Counted from the stretch's first letter, positions 10,137 through 23,527 are shown. The stretch: DNA of 53,319 nucleotides from Stentor coeruleus (GCA_001970955.1 MPUH01000454.1:1-53319), one strand, 5' to 3'. The notes: generated by a model not told the origin, from the sequence alone. Translations and numbers: made by a program.

Positions 10137-11195
10137 ATGACTGAAGTCAAAAGATTACAAAACGAGCAGCAGTTCCTAATCTCTGAATGTAAAAGGCATA
10201 TCGAATCTAACAAACTATCCTTATGGGGTTATAAAGCTGAGTTAGCCTCTTTAACATCACAAAACAAAAAAACTAAACAAAGCCTTGAAGAACATGAAAA
10301 GCAATACTTCTTCTTAACAAGAGAAATTTCTTTATATAAACGTGAGATGAGGAATATGGAAGAACAAATTACGAAGCACAATTTTGAAGCACTTATTGAC
10401 ACTTCGAATCCTTATAATGTTATTCAAGATATTGGAATTGCTATTTGTATACTTATAGGGACAATGACCCCGTCTTGGAATAGTTTTCGAGTAAGTTTTA
10501 TGTAGAAGCTTTTAAAGGATATCAATAGTTTTATTGAAGCTTTGAAGACGTTTAATCCGAACTATATAACAAGTGAGCAATTGAAGTATTTTACGTCTTT
10601 GTATAAAAAACACAACTTGGCTTTGATGATTAAGGATTCTAAACTCCCAGAAGAGTTTTTAAGTTTTGTCAATTGGTTTTTGAATTGTTATTTATTTGCT
10701 ATAAAAGATCAGGAAAGCCGCTCGTTGTCCCATAAAATTATAACTATCCAGAAAGAAGCAGCTTCAATATATTTAGAAATTAAAGAAATAACTGAAAGTA
10801 TAGCTGATGGAGAGAACAAACTATCAAAGCTCATGACTTGTATAGAAAAAGCTGAGAAAAACATAAATGAGCTGAGTATGAGTACTGAAGACAACATAGA
10901 TGATATAAAAAAAAACTGTGAAAAAGTTGAAAATACGGTAAAAAAAAGTAGCTTGCCAGATAGTTTTTTAGGGGATTCTCAAGCTGCGAGTATTTTGGTT
11001 GAAAGCTTGTTTATTCAGAATGGGGCTGAGTTTAAGTTTGAAGAAATCGTAGAAATTCCTGAATCGAAAGCTTTGATTAGTATGGAAGATATGGAATGTG
11101 CTGAACCTAAAGAAAGTAACCCACAGCCTACAAGGATACTTCCCCCTAAAATCAAAAAGTCTTCGAAGAAAAAAAGATGTTGTGGGTTTGCTTAG
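10137..11195 (+). CDS. Free-standing dynein-stalk-like coiled-coil protein with basic, cysteine-rich C-terminus
   Basis: After splicing at 10491-10505 the protein has 347 residues. It is laid out like the stalk of a dynein heavy chain: a long helix (about 1-85), a central region (about 90-195), then a second long helix (about 200-260). The central region follows the microtubule-binding-domain pattern: NPYNVIQDIGIAICILIG, then W..FRKLLKDINSFIEALKTF, NYITSEQLK, and EEFLSFVNWFLNCYLFA. No AAA+ motor is present. The C-terminus is polybasic and ends KKKRCCGFA, so the fourth residue from the end is cysteine, a possible prenylation or palmitoylation site. If both readings hold, it could tie microtubules to a membrane. 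The stalk similarity is by eye; the tail modification is inference. Confidence 0.65.
10491..10505 (+). other. 15-nt intron in the dynein-stalk-like gene
   Basis: It reads gtaagttttatgtag. Removal joins SFR to KLLKDINSF inside the conserved central region. Position 10 is A. Confidence 0.92.
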
Positions 11196-12508
11196 ATTAT
11201 ACTGATTATTATTAAGTTATTAAATATCTTGCTGATTTCAATAGAAAGTTAAATTTTTCATTTACTTTTTAAAGGTTTAGCTTATGATTTATGATAAACT
11301 CATATATTTTATATTATATAACAGCATATGATATTTTTTATAAACTATTGTCATAAGAAATTATATTTATATAACAGCATATGATATTTTTTATAAACTA
11401 TTGTCATAAGAAATTATATTTTCAAATTTTAAATCTTAGTCTCCTCATTTTTCTATATTTTCCTTATTATTATCTAAAATAATTAAATTTATCAACACAC
11501 AGTTAAATTTATTGTAAACTTTATTTAAAATCATTCTATAACTAATTTATTATTTATCTATCAAGTTCAGATTATCACTTTTATATTCCACTAAAAAACA
11601 TTAAATTTCAACTTTAAATCAAATATTTATAATGAATTTTATTAAGATTAACCGAATGAAGCACGCTAAATGAATAAGAGCTGATGTGATTTTAGCTTGA
11701 TTATCTAGAAAATTTATATTCTGGATAAAAGTAGGAATGCTAAATTTGAAAGAAAACTTGGAGTGAGATAAAAAATTTATGTGCATGTTAGTAAGAAGTT
11801 TAAATGCATCATCACAAGAGTCACAGACCTAGATACTCCTTTAGACAGTGTTATTTTTGTTAGAATGATTCCTCTTAAATTGTCTCTAAATTTATTTTCT
11901 AGTTTTCTGGGCTCACTTAAAATTTGTATCGATCGAAGAAAATGCTCACGTTTGATAAGATGGTTTTGATTGATATGATTTTTATTTATCAATGTGTATT
12001 TTAAGTGAAGCAATTTTTTGAATTTTTATGATTATAAGTGTTTATTTTAGATTCTTTGTGAAAATAAAATGCTATCAAAGTATTATTTTTGATTTTGAAT
12101 CATAATTAACAGGCCTAATAAATCATATTAAATATAAAAATCACTATTTAATTTCAATACTACTATTTGTTTTACAATGTTTTCTATTATATACTTTCTC
12201 CCATAGCAAACTTCATTTAGTAAAATGCATCATCTATCAAATAATTTTTTACCTTTTAGCAATCTATAATTATCATAAACCCCTTTCCAATCCTAACAAA
12301 TCTTTCTATCCTTAAAGCTATTTTAACTAAAAAATCATCTCTTAAATCCTCAAATCTATCATCCAAAGTATTAAAATCCACAACAACTTCATCTCAATAC
12401 CCATCCTTAATTTCCTATCAAAAATCAATTCGCATCCTTCAGCCTCTTTTTTCCCCTCTAAATCATTCAAACTTTCTAACTTTTCCTTATAATTTAGTAT
12501 AAAAAAAC
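11196..12508. other. Intergenic, 1.3 kb, between convergent genes
   Basis: This holds a 53-bp perfect tandem repeat (11314-11419, listed separately). Short frames near 11780-12010 on both strands start at non-ATG codons and look like chance. I find no tRNA or other RNA gene. Confidence 0.5.
11314..11419. repeat. 53-bp perfect tandem duplication
   Basis: Two perfect copies, 11314-11366 and 11367-11419, containing acagcatatgat and a poly-T run. There is no N between them, so it may be a real tandem duplication or a collapsed contig overlap. Confidence 0.85.
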
Positions 12509-12850
12509 TTAGTTACTAGGTCTAAATGGGTAAAGCATAACTCCGACTAATTTCCCTACAGCTTGTCCTGGTAAGTTGTGATGGAATTTAGCTCTGACTA
12601 CACCATTGTCTCCATGAACTGCAAGGACCTTACCTTGGATACTTCGGTGCTTGGTCAATCCTTTTTCTTTGTTTGCTGTCTTGCCTCTGTAAACGGAAGC
12701 CACGCGTTTTCCTAGGTACCATTTGGCATCAGTCTTGGTTTTAACTCCTTCAACACGAAGAAGGCCTTGATTGGTGTTTTGAAGAGAAATACCACGTCTG
12801 TAGCCTAAAAATATAGCCCTTGAGTAAAGCCTGTCTTGCTTCTTCACCAT
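12509..12850 (-). CDS. RPL35A: Large-subunit ribosomal protein eL33 (L35A)
   Basis: Cytosolic 60S protein of 113 residues, close to the usual length. Recognised by LYSRAIFLGYRRG near the start, the central WYLGKRVASVYRGKT, and the C-terminal AHGDNGVVRAKFHHNLP followed by VGVMLYPFRPSN. No intron is needed. It is divergent from VPS13, 845 bp away. Confidence 0.97.
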   Translation of the reverse strand: MVKKQDRLYSRAIFLGYRRGISLQNTNQGLLRVEGVKTKTDAKWYLGKRVASVYRGKTANKEKGLTKHRSIQGKVLAVHGDNGVVRAKFHHNLPGQAVGKLVGVMLYPFRPSN

Positions 12851-13695
12851 ATTTATAAACTAAGAACTTATTAAGTTGCTTTTGATTGGAATTTTCACGA
12901 TTTCACAGGCTTGTTTGTGTGAAAATATGCGATTTTTAAGGACTGGAAAATTTTTACACTTTGTGAAGGATGGGGAATTTTGATAATAGATGAAGAGTTT
13001 GCTGTTGTGATTAAAATTTAAAAAATTGTGATTTCAACACTTGATTTTTTTCACTTTTAAATAGTTATATAATCTTGATTTAAAGGTTGGGTTAGTGGTA
13101 CATGGGTTTATGGTGGTAGAAAACACAAAATTATAGTTGACAAAGAAGAAATTTTATGAGCAGAGCAGTCATCAAGAAATATGAATACCTTTCTTTTTCT
13201 TTTTTAATTTTAGCCCTACTTAAAGGGCTCACTTAAATAATAATTAATAAAACTATATAAAGACAATTTCATCAATAAATAGATTTTTGATATTTAGATA
13301 ATCCTCCAATACAGTTGATCTGCTTATAATATTGTTTAGATATTATTATTAAATAGCTAAAAATCATCATGGAATAATTTTCTACAAACATAAAATTACT
13401 TATCAATTTATATGATTTATTCCTTAAACCTCTAAAAAAGCGATTCATATATAATCAACTCAATATAAACCACCTCTGACATGAATGAATTTAATTCTTA
13501 TCTAAAAATATAAACTATATAAATAATTCCTATAAATATTCTGTAATGTTCTATATAAATCCTATACACATAGCCCTATCTTAAATATTTTCCTTTTTTT
13601 CCACTATTAATCGCTTCCATCTCTACCAAAAGTAGCACGCTACTTTTAATCAAATAAACCAAAAGAAAATCTTATTTCTCTCAATTTAATATAAA
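12851..13695. other. Divergent intergenic region, eL33 / VPS13
   Basis: No gene is seen. A short hairpin lies at 13212-13229 (AGCCCT, six-base loop, AGGGCT). The half near eL33 is G-rich on the + strand and the half near VPS13 is C-rich, so each is C-rich relative to its own gene. Confidence 0.5.
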
Positions 13696-16600
13696 ATGTT
13701 TGAAGCTCTTATAGAAAAAGTGATTCTGTCAAGACTCTCAGCATATATCCAAGACCTTGACAGGAACAAGCTCAAGGTCAACCTCTGGAGCGGGAAAATT
13801 GTCCTAGAAAATGTTAAACTAAACCCTAAAATCCTTCTAATGCTAAAAGTCCCTATGATATTCAAGCATACAAAGATCTGCAAAATTGATATAACAATCC
13901 CATGGACCTCCTTATCCACAAAATCTGTAGAAATCAACATTCAAGGCATTTATTGCATAATGATACCTTTCCCAAAAGTAGAATGGACTTTTAATATCGG
14001 AATGCTTGTAGAGAAAATAAAAGAAAGTCTTAAGAATCATGAACTTTGGTGGACTATTGAAAAGGAAAGAAAAAAGTTATCTGAAGATGCAAACAAGCAG
14101 AAAAATACATATTTAGAAAATTTGAAAGAAAATATTGTCGCAAATTTGAAAGTCAATTTAAATGATTTCCATATAAGATTTGAAGGCACATGCAGAAAAT
14201 CAGAATTTGCTGTTGGTATGATGATAGATTCAGTTGCCTGTGTACCACAGAATAAGGAAACTAATTTGCTGGAAGTATCGAATTTTTCTATTTATGTCAA
14301 TGTGCAAGATGGAAGTTATAAGAATTTTGAGAAGGATATTGCTGAAGATACCCAGAAAGATAAGATTATTATATGTAAAAGATATTTAGTGAGTACGACT
14401 ATTGTTGTGCAGAAGGATATGGAGAATATAAATGTTGCAGCTGATGTGCAGAATATGGAATTTTTGTTGACACATTTACAATATATCTATTTGATTAGGT
14501 TTTTTAGAAGATTTACGAAGTATAACGCTTTTATTTCTCAACAGTGATTTCTAAGCAGGATTGAGCAAAAAAAATATCTAATTTTTTCACCATGTACTCG
14601 TACCCCCCAAACTCTCTGGACCTTCGCAAAACAAGCAATTTTTGCTATAATCCGTCAAAAGCGCAGCCTATCCAACATTTTCATAATGGCTTCGAAAACT
14701 CGTTCCTTCTATCGAGACTCCTTCATTTCCCTCTTCGAAAAATCAAAAAAAAATGCCTTAACTCCCGACGAAGAGTACCTCTACAATAAAATCCTTTACC
14801 TCTGCGAATGGGAAGATTTAATAGCCTGGCAATCAAAAGCATTAGAAATCCATGAAAGCCAAAAAAAAAAGCAAAGAAAATGGCTTGGTTTCTTTCAAAG
14901 CTCAGGACAAGAAGAAGAAATTCCTGTAATAATCCCATTATCATACAATCAAGAAAAAAATATAAATGATTGGAAAATAAATATTTCCTGCCATTCGAAA
15001 ACCATTTGCTTAAAATTTGCAACTTATAGTCTAGAAAAACGTGAAATCCAATCCCAGCTTCTCAAACTTTCAGAATGTAAAATTCTTATAACAATATTCG
15101 AGCTTCGCACATCAGCCACAGCTAGTTTAGGGGATTTTGAAGTTGTGTATCAAGATATAGACTCACAAGAAATGATATTGAAAATGAGAAAAGTTTTTGA
15201 AGAACCAGTTCTGAAAATGAGTTTCGAATTTGATGCAAACATAAAAGTTCCTAATGAAATAAGTTATATATCCCAAGAAATAGATTTTAAGATCAATGTC
15301 AAATCAATAAGCCATTTAGTAAATTTCTGTTCGTTGAGGGATTTGGGAATAAAAAAACGTAAGGAGATATTTGATGGATTGAAATATATGCAAGAAAAAG
15401 CAATGGCTCAAATCACTGATATTTTTTACTATGAAAAAATTTATAAGCTCAACATCAGTTTGCCAAGAGCTACAGTGATAATACCTTCTAAAAATGGTAC
15501 TTTTTATATATCGATATACAATATACATATTATTGACAGCAAAAGAGCTTCACTTACTGAATATTCAGCTTTGGAAACTGGCAGCGAAATCGAGATTTTG
15601 TATGAGAATTTTTCGATAATACCCAGATTCCAAGTCTCGGTTTTTATATTTTCTTTATCTAAAAAGTTTCTTAAACTCAAGTGGGAATGCAAAGAAACCC
15701 CCTACGACCAGCTTTATGACCTCAACTTCCGCGGGCATATTTCGAATATCCAGGCGAACTTTCACTTTGAACTAATCCCTGAATTCAAATACTTACAAAG
15801 CACAGCTAGACTTCATGAATCCCGTGAGTCTTTGATTATGGATAAAAATTCTATAATGAAGAATTTTGAAATCATGAACACAGCAACTTTGACTGAAAAT
15901 GGGATTTCGCAAAAGTGTATCGCTGTGCTTAATGGTGATGCGATTTTCTTTTTTATAGGAAGTTCAAATTCATCAGCTAGTGATTATATAATACTAACTA
16001 AATGCAATGTAGAAAACTGTGATATGGGTATTAAAATAAGCAATTATTATAGGACAATATTCTTGAACTTTGGTAAGGAAATGCATAATAATAAGTGGCT
16101 TGTAGCTTTGCTTAGGAAAAATGAAGAGAAGTTGCAAGAAGTTAAGATAAAAACTATGGAAAAAAAAATTTTTGGTTTCGAGTTCGTCATAGAAAGCATG
16201 GGTGTTGTGGTTTTTTCAGATGAATGGAATAAGGAATATCAGGTTTTTGTTGATAAGCAGGAGTTTTTTATGGACACCAACCGATATGTGCAGCATTTGC
16301 AAGTGAAATGTGCCAAGATTCTAGTCAGGGACCGAGAAGATAAGCAGCTTTTCGCTTTCGGCACCGGCTCTAGCGAAGAGAAAATTGTTTTTAAATATAT
16401 TTCTGAAGAATCAAAAGAGTTTAAAGGTTATCATATCGACATTCAAGGCTTTATGAGCACTTTTGCTATATACTGTGATCACTCAACTCTAAGAACTTTA
16501 ATCAAATCATATTACAGTCTAGGTAGTTCAGCTAAAAAATATGGCTCAGGACAAAGCTCGAATCTTGAAGCCCAGGTCAATATTGAAGTGCGTAACTTTT

Positions 16601-19600
16601 GCCTCTATTTTTATAAAGACAACAATGAAAGGGGAAAATTTTTCTTAGACTGCTTCAAAGCTCGGATGGCCTATGAGAATAAAAACATGAATCTTGAAGG
16701 GAATTTGATGAATTTCGAGCTGCTTTGGGTAGAAAAAAAGACCCGAATTTTTGTGCCTATTTTCGCATGTAAAGAAGATAAAAGCGTAAAATATTCATTG
16801 AAAATATGTAAAAACCAGACAAGCATATTGGTTGATGTTGAAAAATCATCAGCTGTTTGTATTTCTGCAGTCATTTTACCTTTAGCAAGATATTTTATTA
16901 AACTTATTCCTAAAGAAAATCATGAAGTAATGGTAGAAATAAATGCTTTTGATGAAAATGAAGGAATGAAAGGAGTTGAAGATGATGCTTTGGGAGTAAA
17001 AGAAAAGCAAATTTTGAATTTGAAGTTTTTGGTTAATGATCTGGAGTTGTTATGCAAAACCCAGTATTTAGCTGAGAGTGAGATGGAAACTAAAGTGAAA
17101 TGTGTTGAAGTAACTTTAGATGATCAAATGGTCACTGTTGTATCTAATTGTATTATCATGAAGACTAGTGAGGTTATTTTAAATCATAAGAGTTTCCACA
17201 TATGTGTGCAAAACAATGAAACCAACATCCACTTAGATNCTGTTGTATCTAATTGTATTATCATGAAGACTAGTGAGGTTATTTTAAATCATAAGAGTTT
17301 CCACATATGTGTGCAAAACAATGAAACCAACATCCACTTAGACTGCATAAATCTAAACCTATCCCCAGATGACTTCAGGTTTTTCCAAGCTTTCTCAAAA
17401 TCTTTCACATCTTCAAACAGACAACCTCAATCTCAAATTATACAAAGACCTTCAAAGCCAGGACTTAACTCTAAAGGTCATAAAGTGTTAATCCATAGCC
17501 CTCTTATCCACATAAACCTCTACAGCTCCATTGAAAACTCCAGCATTTATATATCCCAGGTAGAGCTATCTCTATATAGCAACTCTTTAATATCCCTTTA
17601 TGAGGTTGGGGCAAGTTCAATAATAGTCAATCATTGCAATAATTTAATTGCTGAACTGCAAAATACATCCCATAACACTCCAATAATCACTTTGACCTCA
17701 GATTCTTCAAAAAAACAACAGATTTTCATTAAAAGCTTAAAAATTTTATACTCCCTTCCTTATGTGAATTTCATGCAAGAATACTTCAACATGATGAAAA
17801 TCTCATCAAAAGATAGGCAAGATTATAACTTCATGGAAAAATCTCAAGAAATACATCAAATTTACCTTAAAAGATCTGAATATGAAATTTCCATACAAAA
17901 TTTTATTTTTTACATAAATTTCGAGAATATCCTTACTGAGATTTCAGCACATATCATTGCCAATTATGTGACTTTCCCTAATTCCTTCAAGCTTCAGTTG
18001 GCAAATTTTTATCTCACAAAAGGGGATTTTGATATTGTAAAAAATATTGACTTAGAAGTTGAAATCCATATAGAAATGTCTACAGCCATCCAAATTTATA
18101 TAAAAAAAACTTATAACGATATTTTCATAAGCCTTGATGATTTTTGGCATTATTTAAGATTTTACACTAAAGACATCCCTAATTTTTCCTCACTTCCACC
18201 TCCAGAGCAATATGAAACACCACATGAAAGCAATGCCACAAATTTTGGGCTGAGTTTTGACACTATAAATCTACATGTTTTAACTAAAACAAGAGAAAAA
18301 CTTTTCAAATTCGATTTAAAATACGATATGATTGAAGGAAAAATATCACAGTTTTTAGAATTAAAAGGAGCAATTTTAGTTACTGTTGAATATTTTAATA
18401 ACCTTTTACAAACTTATGAGCCTTTTATTGAGGAAATGAATATTGAATTTAATTTCTTACAAGAAAATGCTAATGAAGTGTATAGACAGTTAGGATTTAA
18501 ATGCAACAGCCAAAGACCATTGGAGATTGTTATGACGGATAATATGATGAAGCATCTTTATGGGCTTTATTTTGGTAATATTGAAAAAGATGCTTTTGGG
18601 TTTTCTATTTATAATAGCACTGGGCATACAATAAGGGTATTTTCAACTAATGGATGCACAAAAGAGATCAAGAATCTGTGTGTTGAGGATTTCCAGGCAC
18701 TTAAAGAGAATGAAAATATAAGTTGCATGCTGATGATTGATGAATCCTATCATCCTGAATTAGCAAAAATACCTCTTTTCTGTCAAGAATCCATGGAGCA
18801 TGATCTTGATAGTAAAACAAGAATCCTTACCCAAATTTCCTTCAAAAACAGCCGACAATACCTTAGAATATCAAGTCCTTACGAAATAAAAAATAAAACC
18901 AGGCTAGCTTTCGACATATCTTTCTACCCAAGCAAAGATTCTTATGAACCTGAAACAATCAAAACCATAAACCCACAACAAAAAATATCAATTCCACTTT
19001 CTTGTCTGCAAGGTGCATTTATAGTCATCCCTCCAAACACAACTTCTGAGGTTTGCAGGAAAGTTTATATAAAATCTTTGAGCCAAGATATTCCTTTTAC
19101 TATAAAAAATGGAAAATTTACCCTCGTTTTGCATCGTTCGGATAGGATTATTGAAATTTGGCCAGCATTTTATATAGTAAATTATTTGCCAACTTATGTT
19201 TTTGCTAAAATTGATGAAATAGGGTATGAAAATGCTATCATTGTGCCTACAGAAAAAGTGGAAATGTATATACCGAATGATAAGATGAAGATATTATTAT
19301 TGACTGTGAATGGGTTTAATACATGTAAAAAATTAAAAATATTTAGCGATTCTTTCGAGAAAGTCCTGAAGATTAAAAATTCGGTTTTTAGCTCGGAAAT
19401 TGGATTGGCTCAGGTTAGAGAACCGACTTATAGTATATTGTTGTACCCATTGGTTCTAATTGTTAATTATTCGTTTCTACCTTTAGAATTCTATATCATG
19501 GAAAAAAAATCTTTGCTGAACATTTCTGATGGCTACACTGAAAATCGTATCCTTTGCGGACAGGTCAACAGCATTTTTGCCAAATATTCAGACAAATTAT

Positions 19601-21897
19601 CAACACCCTTAGACATCAAAAACGAGTTCAAAGGGAATTTTCAAATAGAATTCGAAAAAAATAAAAAATACGAACTAGTCTATCACGTAACTACATCGAA
19701 AATCCCAAATGAATCCATTTTTTCAAAAATTCCAAACGAGNAAAAAAATAAAAAATACGAACTAGTCTATCACGTAACTACATCGAAAATCCCAAATGAA
19801 TCCATTTTTTCAAGAATTGTTACTATTGACTCAAGAATCCTCATAACAAACAATACGAGCCGAGACATAAGATTCAAACAATACTTATGCGAAGATAATA
19901 CTTTTACATACATAAAATCCAAAAAAACCAGCTGTTTTAATTGGCATAATGAATGTGAGTTCAAACTTATGCACATTTTTGTCGAAGGTCTTAGCTACGA
20001 TTGGTGTGGGAGTTTTAGTATTGATAAACAAACATCATTTTATATAGGAATCAGCAATGATAATACAAAGAGTTTTATTAGGATTGATGTGAAGCAACAG
20101 AATGATATGATTTATTTGATGTTTTATGACTCAATAGAAAGCGATTTGAAGATTATTAATAATACAAATAAGATTGTTGGGTTTTATCAAGAGGATTATG
20201 CATTTCCAGAATATGTAGGTCCATCAGAGACATTATTCTTTGCATGGTACTCTCAAGCATCTAGACACAACCTCATTCTCCAAGTTCATGAAAGAAGTAT
20301 CCGCTACAGCCAGAAAATTGAAATGATTAACATTGGTAAACATTACGATTTCTGCTATGGACCAAACAAACAAAGCTTCATTTTCTTTAAAGTTTCCAAA
20401 GAAGCAAATACATCTGTTCTGACAATATCTGATATTCCTTCACCATCAATAAGCCAAAATACTATCACTTTATCATTGATTTTTGAGTCAAATCAAACAT
20501 TTTTGTCTATAGTCCAAGAAGATATTTTCAAAAAAAAAGAGCTTTTTCTAATCAGTATCAACAATCTTATATTTAACCTGAGCCAATCTAGATATTCATT
20601 AGACTTCCAATTAAACTTTATGGACCTACAAGTAGACTCACAAATATTTGAATATGTAATATGTCCTATAATTTTAATAACAGTTGGTCCTGAGCATTTT
20701 ATGTTGAAAGGTGACGTTGTTATAAGTGAGAAATGGATTTGTCTTGAAAAAGTTGTTGTAAAGCCAAAGAATATAGTTTTAAATCTTGATAATAATTCAA
20801 TGACTAGTCTGTTTGAGTTCTATAAGCGTTTTGGTACCACAATATCTATGGAGCTTGACTATTACTTGAACCCGAGTATAGAACAAGAATCTAGTCCTGG
20901 AGCTTATATGTATATAGATAAAATCAATATACTCCAGTTTACTTTAAACTTTTCGTTTAAAGTGCTTCCTGATAGTGTTAAAGACCATTTAAAATCGTAT
21001 TTTTTGAACTTTGATAAAACTATTGTTTATTTTGAAGATTACTCTCAAAATGGGATGTATGGGTCGCCTGGGTCTTTGATAGTTACTATAACTGAGTTTT
21101 ATAAGAAAAATATTCTTGATAATATTGGGAATATACTTAAACAGAATGGGATGATTGGTAATGCACTGATGTTTGGGTTGAACTTGTCGAAGAAAATGAA
21201 GAAAAGCAAAAACTCCGAACAATCAGCTAGCAGAATATTAACTCCTAATTTAAGTCTTTCAAGAAATTATTATAAGAATATTGTAGAAAATTTTAAAAGA
21301 GACCCTTTGACAAGGAATACGAAAATATCTCATCTTACCCCAATTGATATTTCCCAGTATAACATATATAAAAAGCAAAAAACTGAGTCAGTTGTGAATT
21401 CAATTAGTAAACCGATTGGAAGTCTATTAGGATTATTTGCCAATAATAAAAAGAAAGAAGGAAAATCAGAAGAATCAGGCAATGTTATATTTAAAAAAAG
21501 AGGTGCCAGAGTGTTTTATGGGAAATTAAGACTTATAAAATCTTATGATCCTAATGACTCTATGTCTGTAAGTTTTTTTGCTGAAAAAAAAATCAAATAC
21601 TCCAACTATATTTTTTATGGACAAGTGATACTAATAAGGTCAATAGACTACGAAATTCTTATGTTCACTGTATTTAATGAAGTTATTGCTATAGTAAATC
21701 TATCAAGGACTATGGTTATTATGAAATTATGGACGACTTATATGGAAAAACTTGATTTGGAAAAGGAGTATATTGATTTTAAAGGAATGAATGTTAAAGG
21801 TAAGCCTGTGGCATATAAGCTGGAAACAGTAGAATCAGATAAAATGGCTATACTCAAAGCTCTATTGTGTGAAATGCTTAAAGATATTGAAAATTAG
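13696..21897 (+). CDS. VPS13: VPS13-family bridge-like lipid-transfer protein
   Basis: Giant rod-shaped protein that moves lipids between membranes at contact sites. The spliced frame encodes 2728 residues, about 2664 once two assembly duplications are discounted; family members run to about 3000. The N-terminus MFEALIEKVILSRLSAYI with NLWSGKIVLENVKLNP is a chorein domain. The splice at 14544-14558 joins it to the next segment, where TLWTFAKQAIFAIIRQKR matches the family. The middle is beta-rich. The later NSTGHTIRVFS and related repeats near residues 1640-2150 fit the adaptor-binding (SHR-BD) region. The C-terminus (KKRGARVFYGKLRLIKSYD) fits the PH-like end. An N at 17239 and another at 19741 each lie in a false in-frame duplication. 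Shorter frames in 14592-14789 and on the minus strand are shadows. Confidence 0.92.
14544..14558 (+). other. 15-nt intron in VPS13
   Basis: It reads gtgatttctaagcag. It is the only one of the nine that starts GTG rather than GTA. Position 10 is A. Its removal fuses the chorein end to the long downstream frame. Confidence 0.92.
17135..17342. repeat. 103-bp false duplication around N at 17239
   Basis: 17135-17237 and 17240-17342 are identical. The period is 105 nt, so VPS13 gains 35 false codons without a frameshift. Confidence 0.92.
19655..19814. repeat. Approximately 73-bp false duplication around N at 19741
   Basis: The sequence from 19655 recurs from 19742 (87-nt period, 29 codons). The first copy ends in about 13 unmatched bases before the N, probably low-quality contig-end sequence. 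VPS13 stays in frame but gains false residues. Confidence 0.9.
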
Positions 21898-22450
21898 TAG
21901 TTAAGATTTTGGTTTAAGGTCTTTATTATTATTCTTTTAGGAATTTTAATTCATTTTAATAGTTTTATCTTATGATTTACTAGTTTGTTATTAGGCTATA
22001 TTTTATCCAACAAATGCTTATTAAAAGAGTTATAAATCACAGTTTTAATATCTTAAACCTAGTAAAATACTATTTTTTTAGATTTTATGACAGTTTTTAC
22101 TAAATCCACTGCCAGTATCCTATCATTTCGCATTCTCCTATACAACTAAATGATATAAACTTTACAATCAATTGCAGTACTACCTACAGAAATTTATTTT
22201 ATTAATCTTCTAATTTTTTCTTTTCCTCAAAAGCATAAGCAACTCTAAAAATACTAAAATCCCCCGACTCAGAACTCTATAAAGCATCCCCCTATAAAAT
22301 TCTAACCCTATTCACAATCCCAACCTCAAATGAAATTCCCGCACAAAATGCTAATATACAAAAACCAGGAAACTTCCTCATTCTACAAAGTTGTCAACCA
22401 AGCCAAATGTTATAAAAATTATAAATTAATTCTTTGTTAATTTTGCATCT
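21898..22450. other. Convergent intergenic region, VPS13 / FHA-RINGv
   Basis: About 550 bp of AT-rich sequence. I see no gene, RNA or clear repeat. Confidence 0.5.
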
Positions 22451-23527
22451 CTAATTCATGATATCATTGCTGTCAATTCCTTGCTGTTGGATCCTTGTAG
22501 AAAAAGAAACAACTGTCCTTCCAATCTGAACAACAACTGAACTTAAAGGTTTTATAATAATTTTTTCACAAATATTGACCAAAGTGCCAAACTTGGAGTT
22601 GTTATCTTCAATCAAAAAACGGCCATCGACAAATTTTAAAGTAGCGTGGCATCTTGATACAGAAATATCACTTATTCTAACGTTGGCTTCATGTCCTCTT
22701 CCTAAGGTTATGTCGTTTCCATTGGTAACACTTACTATGTGAACACCTCGATTGCTGTTTTTGTCATTGCCTACACCTTCAAGGACTATGAAAGGCGTTT
22801 CAGGTTTTTGGATTTTGAAGAGCTCGGTTTCTTTGCCTGTGTTGCCTATAGAGAATGGGAAGCAGGACTTGCAAATTTCGCAGTCAATTGACTTCCAGGA
22901 GTAAGTAATGCAGTTTTCAGTAACTCTTGATTGCATTCGAGAGTTAAGCCACTGCCGTAAGCATAATAAGTGTATATATTTCATAGACCCTGCACATTTA
23001 CAAGGACTAATCAATGGGTTAGCAGTTTCCGAGTCACTATTAAGGCAAATCCTACAGATCCCAGTTTCTCGTTCGTTCGGTATTTCCACATCAGACTCAT
23101 CCGAGTCTTGGGTTTTATCGCTCAAGCTATCATCTGAATGTGACCTCAACAAGGATACTTTATAACAGACACGGCCAAGTTTAATTGTGTCTCCTTCTTT
23201 TAATAAATACCCGGGGCCGTATTTGGTCCTCATAGTCCTAATGACCATCCACATTGTGTCAGAACAGCCTTGGACTGTAAAATCTGTGTTGACTGGGTCA
23301 ATATGGCATAATGGGTCAATTTCATTAGCTTGTTTCATATCAAATTGACTCAAAGTTTGCGAAACTTCATTGCCAAGTCTGGTCAAAACGCATGGTTTAG
23401 TAACTTGAATGAGCTTCTTATGCACGTTGCGGGACTCATAATCATAAAGTCCATGCGAGTCTCTTGACCAAGTCACTGCTTTTACTACTAGTCTGCGTAA
23501 CTCTTACGGTAGATTTGAATTCTTCAT
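22451..23527 (-). CDS. FHA-domain and RING-CH (MARCH-type) protein
   Basis: Probable phosphothreonine-reading ubiquitin ligase of 353 residues. Splicing at 23493-23507 supplies the true ATG at 23527 (MKNSNLPLVVKAV); the uninterrupted frame otherwise begins at a GTG. About 13-120 has FHA-like strands (VVKAVTWSRDSHG and GYLLKEGDTIKLGRVCYKV). A RING-CH C4HC3 finger lies at about 153-217: CRICLNSD, SPCKCAGSMKYIHLLCLRQW, then CEICKSC. A second, clear FHA domain is at about 265-330 (ITLGRGHEANVRISD, SVSRCHATL, NSKFGTLVN). Two FHA-like parts flanking a RING-CH is a protist-type layout. No membrane helices are seen, unlike animal MARCH proteins. Confidence 0.87.
23493..23507 (-). other. 15-nt intron near the start of the FHA/RING-CH gene
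   Basis: On the coding strand it reads gtaagagttacgcag, after a 20-nt first coding exon. Position 10 is A. It explains why no ATG exists in the main frame. Confidence 0.9.

Noticed and set aside
11777..12013. Overlapping short frames on both strands (62 and 78 residues)
   Set aside because: Both start at non-ATG codons, show no family features and overlap each other.
13212..13229. Small hairpin AGCCCT/AGGGCT as a terminator or ncRNA
   Set aside because: The stem is only six pairs and lies between divergent 5' ends in a eukaryote. There is no supporting context.
14592..14789. A 65-residue frame just before the long VPS13 frame
   Set aside because: It is out of frame with VPS13. Splicing at 14544-14558 shows the region codes for VPS13 in another frame.
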